Shown here: positions 38,519 to 49,983 of the stretch, piece after piece | How positions within the stretch are numbered: the first letter of the stretch is position 1 | Layout: every line of letters starts with the position of its first letter | Source: Dioszegia crocea | Taxonomy: Eukaryota > Basidiomycota > Tremellomycetes > Tremellales > Bulleribasidiaceae | NCBI GenBank assembly: GCA_001600615.1 | Contig: BCKK01000009.1 | Coordinates: 124,156 to 188,155 of the forward strand | DNA length: 64,000 nt | Reading direction: 5' to 3' | Position numbers and translations under genes: made by a program | The notes under the pieces: model-generated | Databases searched by the model: none | What the model saw: only the letters and a program-made list of their open reading frames with translations | What the model was told of the DNA's origin: nothing

Positions 38519-40309
38519 CTAAACGGGAAGAAGCACCTTGACACCCAGGTACTCCCTCTGCATCATGAGTTTACCATTGACGACGACTTGATCGGCACCG
38601 ATCTGGTTTCGGACCGTGTCGGTGGGGTCGGTAGCTTCTGCAATCTGGATCTCGCGCCATTCCTTGTTGGTAGGGATGGGAACGCCGAGGTCCATTACCC
38701 GTTTGAACTCCTTGTAGACGCCTTGACTCTCGACGCAGCCTTCGCGTTGGATTAGAGGAGAGACTGAGGGTTAGCGTGAGACTGAGAGGGATGATAAGGG
38801 GTAGGAGTAGGATAGGAAGAGAGGTGGGGGCGGGACGAGAAGACTAGAAGGGAAGAGGGCAGAGAGCAGACAGAGGGTAAAGAACTCACCGACAGCAGGA
38901 GTCATCCTCAAGTCCCCAACGCTACTCTGGAACTGTACAATCGACAGCCGTTCCTCATGAAGCTGATCAACAGGAGGGGTGTAAACACGATGTCGCGTAG
39001 CCTTAAAGTGACCACCAGAGACGATCTCAAGTGTCTCCCCGATGTTAATGACCATCGCTCCGGGTTTGTAAGGGGCGTAGTGCCACTCATCGTCGTTACC
39101 CCAGATTTGGAGACACGAGATGGGGACTGAGAAGAGTAAGGTGATGAGTCCGAAATCGGTATGACCGTGCATTCGTAGACCCTTAGACGCTTGGCGAGTC
39201 TTTTCTTCCACGGGGCGGAAAAGGGCGTGTCGGAAGTATCCCTCGCCTGTGGGTCCACCGTGAGACTGGACGTTGTCCCAGAGGTAGTCGTCATAGAGTT
39301 CTAGGACGCGGGAGAGGACGGCGAGGAGGCGGCGATTGATGGAGTTGGAGAGGTACTGGAAGTCAGCTTAGGGTCGAGAGGTAAGATTGAAAGAGAAAGA
39401 TAAGGTAAAGAGAGAGGACAGGAACAGGAAGAGGAAGAGGAAGAGGAAGAGGAAGAGGAAGAGGAAGAGGAAGAGGAAGAGGAAGAGGAAGAGGAAGAGG
39501 AAGAGGAAGAGGAAGAGGAANNNNNNNNNNNNNNNNNNNNNNNNNNNNNNNNNNNNNNNNNNNNNNNNNNNNNNNNNNNNNNNNNNNNNNNNNNNNNNNN
39601 NNNNNNNNNNNNNNNNNNNNAGGAAGAGGAAGAGGAAGAGGAAGAGGAAGAGGAAGAGGAAGAGGAAGAGGAAGAGGAAGAGGAAGAGGAAGAGGAAGAG
39701 GAAGAGGAAGAGGAAGACGAAGCCATAGCCGAAACCCAGACTCACCTCAGAGAACGACCTAATCTCATCCATATACGGCCTGATACACTCAGGAACGAGC
39801 GACTCATCCTCCCATTGCTCCTTGTACCAGTTGAACTGAACGATCCCATCTTCGGGTCCTTGCTGGCGTTTGAAACCAAAAGGATGTTTGTAACCCGCCC
39901 ATCGGCCAGTGTCGGGATGGAACAACAGGCGTTCTTGATCGGCCTTGGAGATGTTGTTATGGAGGTATTGGGCTAAAGCGAATTGACGGTGGAGCTGGGA
40001 TTATCAGCATGGTCCTTGACCACAGCCACTGAAAGGAAGTTCAAAACCGAAGAGACGACTTACCTGTTCAATCGTCACACCGTAATTCTCAATAAACAAG
40101 AACCCATCTTCTCTAATCGCCCGCTTGACATCTTGGACAAGCTGCTCTTGCTCTGCCGGGTCCTCAGAGTCGAACTTGGAAAGGTCGATCGAGGTGAGTT
40201 CGGCAAAGTTGTGAGATTCTTTAGTGGCGGGTGGAGGGTTCCAGACTGGTACATCGGCTTTACCAGCTGAAGTAGGGGAAGGAGGGTTGAAGTTGGGGTA
40301 TTGCAACAT
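38519..40309 (-). CDS. 2-oxoglutarate/Fe(II)-dependent oxygenase (isopenicillin N synthase family)
   Basis: Start MLQYPNFNPPSPTSAGKADV; an upstream ATG-like start at 40429 is less likely. The N-terminal DIOX_N-like part is VKRAIREDGFLFIENYGVTI. Next come ERLLFHPDTGRWAGYKHPFG and an exon ending DEIRSFSE. The catalytic domain has LRMHGHTDFGLITLLF (Fe-binding H-x-D), GAMVINIGETLEIVSGGHFK, ATRHRVYTPP (second Fe-binding His) and ERLSIVQF (R-x-S, the 2-oxoglutarate anchor). All metal and cosubstrate residues are present. The last exon ends REYLGVKVLLPV. The intron between SFSE and YLSNSI holds the hexamer array and the assembly gap. Substrate unknown; the family spans hydroxylation, ring closure and demethylation of small molecules. 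Divergent from RidA. Confidence 0.88.
39426..39716 (+). repeat. (AGGAAG)n hexamer array in the oxygenase intron
   Basis: About 16 perfect units on each side of a 100-N gap, purine-only on the plus strand. It lies inside an intron of the minus-strand oxygenase. True length is unknown because the array was not assembled through. Confidence 0.95.
39521..39620. other. assembly gap (100 N)
   Basis: Exactly 100 undetermined bases inside the hexamer array, so a scaffold placeholder rather than a measured size. Confidence 0.97.
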
Positions 40310-40889
40310 GTTGCAGATGGCGTGCGGTGTGGAGAGTAGGGGAGGGAGGATGGGGTTACCGATATGGCTGGACGTCAAGACTAGGGGTCGAGGGATATAT
40401 ACCCCAGTACCAGACCGATTTGACCACACCCCATCATCCTCCCCCCCTACTATGGCCCACCCCGCCCCTCCTCTGTCGTCTAGCCGATGGCAATCATGAT
40501 ACGTAGCAGTCTAGGCGAGGTCTTGCTCCTCCATCCATCAATATGCATTGAATATGAGAATGCAGAGTGAGGCGGACCGGCAGCGGCCAGGGGGGAATGC
40601 CTTATCGGCGATCGTCGATCGGGTATTCGCGGCATTAGGCGGTGATACAAGTTCCGTCCTGCTTGGTCGAGCTCCTCTGGTGGCTCCGCTCACTCCTCCA
40701 TCTTCCCTCCTTACTGCTCATCCACAAACGGCACCACCGCACCGGCAGGAGAAACTCGATAAGGGCAGCCATCATGATGTTTCCAACTCCACTTCCAAAC
40801 TTGTTTCTCTCTTCATCTGCCCATCTACCTCCAGCCCTTCTTTCCAACTCCAATTCTACCACCACCACCTCCAACAACCCTCAGTTACA
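40310..40889. promoter_or_regulatory. divergent promoter region of the oxygenase and RidA genes
   Basis: 580 nt between two divergent ATGs. A TATATA element at 40396-40401 lies 87 nt upstream of the oxygenase start on the minus strand. The RidA side is C/T-rich just before its ATG, as is usual for fungal 5' UTRs. Confidence 0.4.
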
Positions 40890-41429
40890 ATGTCCCGCCA
40901 GCTCATAAGCAACGACGAGTTCCCTACCAAGCCCCACAACTGTCAGTTCTATCCTCTGTGTGACGTCCTCCCGCTGATATCCAGGTCCCGCCATTAAAGT
41001 TCCCGGGCTTGTATTCTGCGCCGGTCAAACTGCAGGTGGAGAGATTAAGGAAGCTACCGTATGTCCTTTTCTTACAGGTTGATACCTGGGCTGATAGATC
41101 TAGACCAAAGTTCTGGACAACTTACGCAAAGTCCTCGAGCTCTCCGGTTCTTCATTGCAGCAAGTCGTCAAGTACAATGTGTACCTGGCCGATATGGCAG
41201 ATTTCGCTGCTATGAACGAGGCCTACATTGCTGTGAGTCTAGTTTTTCTTGCCTGCCCGGAGTTGTGGACTCTGGGTATCTAAGTCCTTGCTTGTTGTCG
41301 TCTGGATTGAGCTTTGTGCTGACTTGTCAGTACCTTCCCCAACCTATGCCGGCCCGGACTTGTATTCAGGCTGGGAAGTTGCCTGGTGCTGGTATCATTG
41401 TGGAGATTGAGTGTATTGCGCAGGTCTAG
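40890..41429 (+). CDS. RidA/YjgF/YER057c/UK114 family enamine/imine deaminase
   Basis: Four exons: MSRQLISNDEFPTKPHN, GPAIKVPGLVFCAGQTAGGE, TKVLDNLRKVLELSGSSLQQ and the last YLPQPMPARTCIQAGKLPGA... VEIECIAQV. The conserved core is present, including the G-Q-T turn after beta-2, VVKYNVYLADMADFAAMNEA, and the catalytic Arg in PARTCIQAGKLP followed by VEIECIA. About 125 aa, the normal size. RidA hydrolyses reactive 2-aminoacrylate-type enamines released by PLP enzymes; family members also sit in catabolic pathways. The first intron starts GTCAGT, an uncommon donor, but the splice restores the family sequence. Cytosolic or mitochondrial; no clear targeting peptide. Confidence 0.92.
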
Positions 41430-41935
41430 AATAGTGATAGATTGTGTACATGTATTGTGTGCTCTGTGCTACGCCCAGCATTCCGACACTTAAGCTTTGG
41501 CTTGTGTCTCAGCGCACGTCCATCAAAGGACCCCTTGTGTTTCGAGTTGGAGCTTAAAATTTAGAGGTGGGGTGGGCTTAGCGCAAACGTATGTCTGAGC
41601 ACACAGCGCGTCTTGCGCGTCTTTTGGCCTAACTGGCATAGCTGAGTGCTGTGACTTTGTCAAAACGGAGATGGAGTTGTCTCATGTGGCTGCTGAAACC
41701 ACTAGGCATCTCGGAAGTCAGGCATCAGCGCTTTCAACCTGCAGTGCGAAGTTGAAGGAATGAGTCATAAACCACCAAGATGCATCATCATCGGGAGCAA
41801 GTCGTACATCCAGACAAGAGACCCAAGACCATCAAGACAAGACTGGTTCACGCGCGACCAAGACCAGACAGAGGAAGACATGGCAGAGGACAAAAGCGAA
41901 CGATACATGAAACACGAACCCCTTAATATTCTAGC
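41430..41935. other. convergent intergenic region
   Basis: 3' flanks of RidA (plus) and the aldolase (minus). Nothing recognised. Confidence 0.45.
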
Positions 41936-42922
41936 CTAAAATTTCTCCCTAACAGCCTTGATCTGATCACCATACCAATTAACAATAGCCTTAGTGTCAC
42001 CCGTGATAGCCAAAGAGTCCCACTCAAACTTATCAAACTGAGCCACCGCACCCGCTCCATCATTGACCAGCCTGCCACACCACTTCCCATTGGCCTTGGC
42101 TGCCTTGTAGATCTTTTCGACAGCCTCAACAAAGACGGGCTCGTCACCTTTAGCAGGTGCGTAGCCGAGTAGAGATTGAGCGAGGTCGTTGGGGCCAATG
42201 AAGACAAAGTCTGCCAGGTCAGTCTAGGTCCATATCAGGTTGTAGAGGGGACATACCGATTCCTGGAACAGCAGCGATGGCATCGACGTTGGCTACACCC
42301 TCCTTTGTCTCGATTTGGATGGCGAGGATGATTGTTTCGTTGGCGGTGGACATGTAACCGGGAATAGATAAGCCGTGGGCTATCGATGGAAAGAATGAGC
42401 CCTGTCCCCGCAGGCCGAGAGGGGGGAACTTGGAGTAGGTGACGACGGCCTGAGCCTCCTCGGCAGTGTTGATCATAGGTACCATGAGGCCACTGGGATA
42501 TTAGCTGAAGTTTTTGACCAGAGATGCTTACTCAGCCAGAGAGGAAGACTTACTGAGCACCGGTATCCAAAGCGCGCTTGAGGATATCGGGGGCGGTCCC
42601 GCGGACTCGGATGAGGGGAGAGACGTTCAGAGCAGAGATGGCAGCGACGGCGTTGTGCATCGAGTCATCGCCGATGTTACCGTGCTCACAGTCAATGATT
42701 ATGGCCTGGGATCAATCTGATATCCTTGATGCTTATGGAGAAGACTAGACTCACTTCTAACCCAGTCAAAGCGACAACTTGGGCCATACGAACACTGGGG
42801 ATCGCCATAAATGTCATCAGAGGCTTTTCACCTTTACGGAGAGCGTTGAGCCATCGGAGACGGGGGTTCTGGACCGTGGTGGTGTGTGCGGTAGCGGTAG
42901 GGGCAGGGGTGGATGAGGTCAT
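41936..42922 (-). CDS. HpcH/HpaI-type class II aldolase
   Basis: Metal-dependent pyruvate aldolase family (4-hydroxy-2-oxo acid cleavage). Four exons. MTSSTPAPTATAHTTTVQNP leads to LRKGEKPLMTFMAIPSVRMA. Then AIIIDCEHGNIGDDSM gives the acid D-x-E-H motif of the family. MHNAVAAISALNVSPLIRVR supplies the catalytic Arg, and GLMVPMINTAEEAQAVV with QIETKEGVANVDAIAAVPGI holds the metal-binding Glu. DFVFIGPNDLAQSLLGY supplies the metal-binding Asp. It ends DQIKAVREKF. About 270 aa, normal. Similar fungal enzymes are annotated as 2,4-dihydroxyhept-2-ene-1,7-dioate aldolase-like; the true substrate is unknown. Divergent from the permease at 43447, suggesting a shared catabolic role. Confidence 0.92.
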
Positions 42923-43446
42923 GGTGGCTGGTGAGGGTGAGGCTGGTGTTGAAGAAAGTACGGTGAGGAAGTGGGGACTTGTGAGTTCATTTTTGACCTT
43001 CTTGATCCTTGAGTATATCAGTGAGGATGGTACGTTCGCTATGGACCGATCAGGCCGGATTGCACTGGGCGGAGAGATGAGGGAGGAGCTGTGAAGGAGA
43101 CGGTGGCGGAGCAGCAGGCACTGAGGGTAGATCCCTTATCAATCCCTAAGGCACCATAGCAGAGGCCGGCAGCGTTCCATTCACCATACGTAAAGACATC
43201 AACATCGGTCCGGAGGCCGGAGTCCCCGCACAGCACTTACCCGCCTTGTGCTTTATCGGCTATCTCCCCCCTCCTTGTCCTCCATCTACATACTCAGTCT
43301 CCTCCCTCCAGATCTAACAGTGGCTATCTCCCACCCGCCAGAGATAGCGGAGGAGGTCACAGTCCTCGGTCCATCCATGTCATATATCAAGTACAAGAGC
43401 CACGGCTCTCCCTCCAATCCCATCACCCCTCATTCATCTATCCACC
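42923..43446. promoter_or_regulatory. divergent promoter region of the aldolase and MFS genes
   Basis: 524 nt between two divergent start codons. No clear TATA. A shared regulatory region is plausible given the catabolic neighbourhood. Confidence 0.4.
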
Positions 43447-45453
43447 ATGTCCACCCTACCTACCATCTCTCACGATCCTCACTCCAAAGACCAATACGAG
43501 CTCGATGCCGATATGGGTAAAGGGCCCGATGTCACTGCGGAAGTTGATGAAGTCGACAATTTGATGCCGGAGAGTTTGAAGGGGTTCTCAGAGTCTGAGT
43601 TGGCTTTGATGGAAAGGCAACTCGTTCGCAAGGCTGATTTGATCATCATGTAAGTCTTCAAGCTACCTCTATGGCTCACACTGACACTCAGGCCCATCAT
43701 CGGTATCCTCTACATCCTCAACTACATTGACCGTCAAAACTTGGCTGCAGCCAAGCTCCAAGGCATCATGGAAGACCTTAACATGTCCACTCAACAATTC
43801 GCCACAGCCATCTCAATCCTTTTTGTCGGTTATCTACCCTTCCAGCTGCCCTCCAACCTAATCATGGTCTATATCTCTCGACCTGGGTTGTACATCTGCT
43901 CAGCTTGCGTCATCTGGGGTTGTATCTCAGCTGCGACCGCCGCCGTCCAATCATACTCTGCCCTCCTCGCCGTTCGAGTCATTCTTGGTGCCGTCGAAGC
44001 TGTGAGTTCTCAGTCTTGACTTTTGCTGACTGTCAGGTCTTCTTCCCTGGAGCAATCTACCTCTTGTCGGCTTGGTATACCAAGAACGAGCTCGGTCGTC
44101 GTTTGGGCGGTCTTTACATTGCTCAACAAGTTGGAAATGCCTTCGGAGGTTTGCTCGCCGCTGCTATCCTCAGACTAGACGGTGTGCAGGGCATTCGCGG
44201 TTGGAGATGGCTCTTCATCATGTGAGTGGCTACGTAACACGCACACACAATCCTGAAACACAAGGAGGTCTGGTTCCAGATCTCAAATTTCGGTCCCCCC
44301 CTTTACTCCATCCCAGCCTTTCAACATCCCCCACATCCATTCCATCCTATCTCAGCACCCTACAATCATCACGCCCTTCCTATATATTTGTCCAGACGCC
44401 AAGCTTACATTCACAGCGAAGGAAGCATCACAGTCGGTTTCGGTATCGCCTTCGCCTTCTTCCTCCCCGAATATCCCCACACCGCCCGCATGCTCACCCC
44501 TGTCCAGCGTGACCTTGCTGTATGGCGTATCGAACGTGAGGCCGGGGCTGGTGAGGCTAGTGAAGGACTGGGCGTCTGGAAGGGCTTCAAGACTGCCTTC
44601 AGTGACCCTAAAGTGAGTTTTCACCTCTAAAAGACTCATTTTGACTTCCTGGGCTTATATCTTTAGCTCTACTGCTTAATCTTCTGCAACCTGATGGCGC
44701 AGGGCATGGGCTCAATAGCTAACTTCTTTCCAACAATTGTCGGATCTTTGGGAATGAACGCCACGAACACCCTCTTGCTCACCGCACCTCCCTACGTCTT
44801 CGCCGGCTTTTGGTACTGGGGAGAGACCTGGTACAGTGACCGTAAAAACACCATGTACCCCGTCATCCTCGTCTGTATCGGTACCGCCAGCATCACCTAC
44901 ATCATCTCACTCGCTACTACCAACTTTGGCGCTCGATACTTTGCCCTCATGTTCATGCCTTGCGGAAGTGGTACGTCTCTCATCACGCTCTACTATGACC
45001 TCTTTGCTGACTCTACAGTCGGTCCCCAGCTTATGCTCTACAAAACCATCAATCACCATTTGCCCCGTCCCGTCGCTAAGCGCGCCGCTGCTGTTGCCCT
45101 TTTAAACTCTATCGGCGGTGTCTCGTAAGTTCCGACCATACTCCGCGGGACCCAGCTTACCCAACAGAAACATCTGGAGTTCTTACCTCTGGTTTGACGG
45201 ACCTCGTTATTACGCCGCTTTCGGATTCCGTACGTTCCTCTTTCCAGCACAAGGAGCCTTTTGCTGATGGTTAGTCCTCGGTAACGCCGCCCTCTTCGTC
45301 ATCGCCATCACCGGTTATAAGTTCTGGGTCCTCAACGAGAACAAGAAGCTTGCACAGGGTGGAGAGGCCGCTGAGTCTACCAAGCGCTTCGGTGTCACAG
45401 ACCAGCAGATTAAGATTGGGTGGAGATACGAGGGGTACGGTAAAGTTGAGTAG
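43447..45453 (+). CDS. MFS permease, Dal5/allantoate type, second copy
   Basis: Seven exons. The cytosolic N-terminus ends ALMERQLVRKADLIIM. TM1 is PIIGILYILNYIDRQNLAAA. Then LPFQLPSNLIMVYISRPGLY, LLAVRVILGAVEAVFFPGAI, GLYIAQQVGNAFGGLLAA and GWRWLFII follow, and the second half starts LYCLIFCNLMAQGMGSIANF. The C-terminus is QQIKIGWRYEGYGKVE. About 500 aa and about 12 membrane segments. Only distantly similar to the permease at 27173, so not a recent duplicate. By position it may import the substrate handled by the neighbouring aldolase, oxygenase and RidA. Confidence 0.9.
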
Positions 45454-45997
45454 GATCGAGTCTGGGAGCTTGGGACAGGGGTCTGGGGTCTGGAGCGGTT
45501 TTGTAGATTTTTAGACCACTTGGTTTAGTTGTGCTTTTTTAGATATCAGCTGGGGGTTTGTTATGCATCTGAAGAATGAAGGACAGCAACAGATGGCCAT
45601 GAACTTACCACATCATTGGGTGGCGAATGATGCCGTAAACGTTTCAGCCACCGGAAGGCTAAAAATGGAGGGTTGTGTTGTATCATCCATTGGGACATCG
45701 ACCTTATGCTCGATCTTGCCTCCTCCGAGCGGTGATGTCGACGACGAAGAGAGAAGGACTGAGATGTAGCTTTGTCCTTTCATCCCTCCTCCGCTTTTTC
45801 TGATTCTCGGGCTCTTCTTACGCTGGCGTTTGAGAGCTTTGACTGATTTCTCCTGGCGATTTCGCTACTTGGCTCGACGCCGTATAGATACCCAGTGAGT
45901 AGTCCGTCGTGCATAGCTAGCGATACTCTCCTGCTTCTCGAATGGAGACACCTTAAGGTGCTGTCGAACCCTGGCTGACCCTTCAGACTATCACAAG
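45454..45997. other. intergenic, upstream of the WSC protein
   Basis: Promoter of the DUF1996-WSC gene. A short open frame at 45563-45769 has no support. Confidence 0.45.
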
Positions 45998-48992
45998 ATG
46001 TTCCCCTCCATCTTCACCCTCTTTTCCCTACTCTCCATCCTCTCGGCGACGTCAGCGCTGGACGCCTGGCACTTGGACGAAGTTGCAATCTTGGTCAACG
46101 AGCAGCTTGACCCGATCGTCAACCCAAATGCCCAGAGCAGCCATATGCACAAGGTCATTGGTGGATCAGGCTTTGGCGCGAGTTACAACTACGACACCTA
46201 CTCCAAGGCGAAATGCACCAGCTTGAAGCTTGCAGTTGACAAATCCAACTACTGGATGCCTAGTAAGTCCACTCACAAGCTGTGCTGACCCCAGACCTCT
46301 ACGTCAAATCCCCAACCACAGGCAAATTCTCCTCCGTCCCCGTCAACGCCCGATTCTACTACTTCCTCGGTCGTAATTCCCCCAACGAACCCGTCAAGCC
46401 CTTTCCTGAGGGTCTCCGAATGCTCACTGGGAATCCTATGGCCAAGACGAAAGAAACGTCTGCTCAGGCTTTGTTCCAATGTCAAATCAAGGGCGATTTC
46501 TCCGATTCGATAGATGGTGACAACTTCAACTTCAACCGGGATTGTCCATTGGGAATGAAGACGGAGATTTTCTTCCCTCCTTGTTGGGATGGAGTAAATC
46601 TGTATAAATCAGACGGATCACACGTTTCCTTCCCACTCGGTTCAGTCAATGCCAATAGTTGTCCGATCTCGCATCCGGTCCGACTACCCGCCATCATGCT
46701 GGAATACACCTGGTTGACCAGCTTGGTCATGCCGAATGTGGCGTTGAATGGGAATTTGGCCTGGGCGAATGGGGATACGACGGGTTATGGCGTCCATGCG
46801 GACTTTGTCAATGGGTGGGATGTGGCGGTGTTGAATCAGGCATTGAACTCTCCTGGATGTGCGATCGGGTCGGACAACGCAATGTAAGTCTCTCCGTTTC
46901 GCAATAGCTGACGTTAGTCCCATCATCGAGTGCGACGTCTTCAAACCCTACTTCCAATCCACGCAGGCCATGAAGGACTGCAAGCCTGACGCCGGCGTTC
47001 TGCGCGAAGCCCAAGGCAACGAAGATCTCATCGTACTCGATGCTTTACCCGGATGTAACCCCATCTGGGGACCCGATGGCGCTAAACCTGGATGCTCCTC
47101 CCCTACTCCCCAACTCGACCTGCGCGGTCTGACAGGTACAGACGGACCTCTCATCGCCGACTCCAGCAAACAATTCCAAATCCCCACTCAGACCACACCT
47201 GGATGGAAAGAGGTCATGTGTGTCGGGAACGCTCAATCCATCCTCGGTGGCGTTTCTTATACCGATAACTCCCTCACTCCCCAATCTTGCCAAGCATCAT
47301 GTGCTAAAGCCGGTTACTCTTATGCCGGCGTCGGTCAAATCGGTAGCGCAAGTAACTGGAATTGCATCTGCGGTACTTCCATCGATCCCAAGTCCCCTTA
47401 TAAACCCGGACAATGTACCACACCTTGTCCCGGCGATTCATCCAAAACCTGCGGTGCGAATTACATCTTCACAATCTACCAAGCTGGGCCGGGTACCACT
47501 TCCGACCTCCCCAAAACCTCGGACGGCTCATCCATCCTCGGCTGCTACAACCTCCCCAGCGATGCCAGTAAAGGTTTGGCAGCATCGGCCACCTACACCT
47601 TCACCTCCGGGTCAATGACGCGCGACCTGTGCATTCAGGCATGCCGTCAATTCGGGTCAAAATGGGCATATACCAAATCTTTCGATACCTGCGCGTGCGG
47701 TACCGACTTCACATTCGGTACGGGCTCATTCGTCCCGGATTCGTACTGTCCTATCGGCTGTAACGGAAATAACCAGCAGAAATGCGGTGACTATTACCGG
47801 GCGATAGTCTACAATATCGGGAATTCGGACGTATCCACAACTCCAGCCATCAAGGCTGAGGGCTTGTCAGGATGTTACACTGCCAATGCCTTCATGGCTT
47901 CAAACGGCTTCACCTATAATTCCAACATGATGACGACGGGTCTCTGTCGTCGGACATGCCGATCTCGAGGGTTCGCATACGCAGGATTGGGTAATGGTCA
48001 ATCTTGCTATTGCTCCTCTACCCCTCCGGCATCCTCGGACTCGGTAGCTGCAGCCATTTGCAATGTGGCATGCTCGGGCGATTCGTCGGCTACTTGCGGA
48101 TCGGAAGGTCAGCGGGCATTAGCCATCTACGATACGACAGGTGCGGGTGCTCAGCCCCCTGCTGGTTACCCGCCCAACTATGTTGGGTGCTCCGCAGACG
48201 GTACACCCCGGACCCTGACGGGATACCAATTCAACTCCGACTCGCTCACCTCGTTACAATGCAGAGACGTCTGTAATAGTCACGGGTATAGCGTGTATGG
48301 GACGCAGTACAGCTTTCAGTGTTTCTGCGGGACGGATTTGGGACCCAGGGGTCTTATTCCTGAATCTCAATGCTCTGCTGGATGTTCAGGTCAGTTTTGA
48401 TAAGGGGTAGAGCTGATATTCAGGCAACAGTAACGAGCGTTGTGGACAAGGATACATCTTTTCCATGTACTCGACTATGCAAATCTCCCAACCTCAACCT
48501 GCCGTCTCGGCTTCGGCCTCACCTACTTCTCCTCCACCCGCATCAACCTCATCTACACCCACTTCATCACCTACAACCACTACATCACCCTCACCCTCTC
48601 CATCCCTCCCAGCCGTGCCGGGATGTTACACCGCTTCCAACACCGGCATCGCCTCAATAGTCATCACTTCCACATCAATGTCACCGGCTACTTGTCGACT
48701 ATGGTGCGGCGTCTCAGGCTTCGCCTATGCCATGTCCACCAATGGAAACTCGTGTGGCTGCCGAAACAACCTGACGGGTGTTACCCGCGTTGCAGACTCG
48801 GTATGCTCGTCTCCTTGTACGGGCGCTACCAAATCCATGTGCGGTGGACCCGCAGCGTGGTCTGTGACTATGTCATTAGCGAAGAGTGGGATTTGCGCGA
48901 GGGATGGGCCGAGTCGGCGAAGGCTAGGATGGAGAGAAGAGGGAGAGTTCGCTGAGCTGGACTCGGGATCTCAGGTGGGGTGGGGTGTGTAG
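45998..48992 (+). CDS. secreted DUF1996 protein with five WSC domains
   Basis: Four exons, with introns near 46262-46294, 46885-46917 and 48390-48422, and most of the protein in one large exon. The signal peptide is MFPSIFTLFSLLSILSATSA. DUF1996 follows: NEQLDPIVNPNAQSSHMHKV, IGGSGFGASYNYDTY, FPPCWDGVNLY, SCPISHPVRLPAIMLEYTW and GYGVHADFVNGWD. Then come five WSC carbohydrate-binding repeats, starting around WKEVMCVGNA, ILGCYNLPSD, LSGCYTANAF, YVGCSADGTP and VPGCYTASNT, each with the C-x-x-x-C / CxCG / GCxGxxxxxCG cysteine pattern. A Ser/Thr/Pro linker separates repeats 4 and 5. About 965 aa. No membrane anchor follows repeat 5, so it is probably released to the wall or medium. WSC domains bind beta-glucans and related glycans; DUF1996 has no proven activity. 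Confidence 0.92.
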
Positions 48993-49983
48993 ATGGGTCT
49001 TGATGTATGGACATTATACTTTGGGTGAGATTCGCTGACCTGGCCACTTTGGGACGCACTGACCCGTCAAATTTTGGGAGTTCAAGTTCAGATATTCACA
49101 TGCTTTGGCCAGCTTGGAGTAAAAATGTACTCGAGATGCCGTTTGACGTCGCTCCTGCCAGGATCTCATACCATCGCACGCCACTGATCACCACAAGAAA
49201 ACCCCCAGGCATCCTAGGAGGAATCGGATAGGACATTCGACGTTGTACCAGGAACAAAGGATGCATGGCAGGGGCGAGACCGAGTACAGTAGCGTCACTT
49301 TGACCACTAGACTCCTCTCTTCCGTAATTGCAACCCAGTCACACCTTCCAACCGCATCATCCACCTACCACTCCCGTACAAGCACCCACACTCATACTCA
49401 CACCTCGCTTGGCAGTCTGACCACGCCACCTGGTCCTGACCTTCCTGGGGCCATGCAACCAGAGTGCACGTGGAGTATGGCGTTCAGCGAGACCGGTAAC
49501 GAGAGAACCTGATTCTACAGGGCTCCATACCCGCCTGCTCCGCCAGGCCCCGTCTAAAACCCGGCGTGGGTGGCATCTCTCTAAACCCTGTGCTTCATGC
49601 ATGAACAGGAGTGAAACTCGACGTGTTTGAAATCCGGCAGCCAATTGGCCTCTGTTCCGCGATGCTCGATGATGCCTCATGCTCAGGGGTGCAAGGAATT
49701 GGCTGCATGTTGTCGGCAGGATGGTAATGTCCATCTGTACTCAGAATCAGGGAATCCCATCGGTGATTCTCACGCTCAGAGGAGAAAGACGGAAGATGCC
49801 GTTTCTGCTCTGAAGACGGTGAACTAGTGAACAGATGACGGTACTTTGCCGAGAGGGCACTTTAACCTACGCGAAGAGCGTTGGCAGCGAGGCCGAGCAA
49901 ACCGGATGAATAGGTTGTCCATATGCATAGGTCTTAATTTGAGCTTCTCTTCGCGTGCTTCACTGTAACACGTTGATCCCCAC
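48993..49983. other. intergenic
   Basis: About 1 kb with no recognised gene; short open frames on both strands lack splice context or family signal. Confidence 0.45.

Noticed and set aside
39301..39925. Long poly-Ser, Phe-Leu and Lys-Arg frames around the N gap
   Set aside because: Artefacts of the hexamer array, which is intronic in the oxygenase gene.
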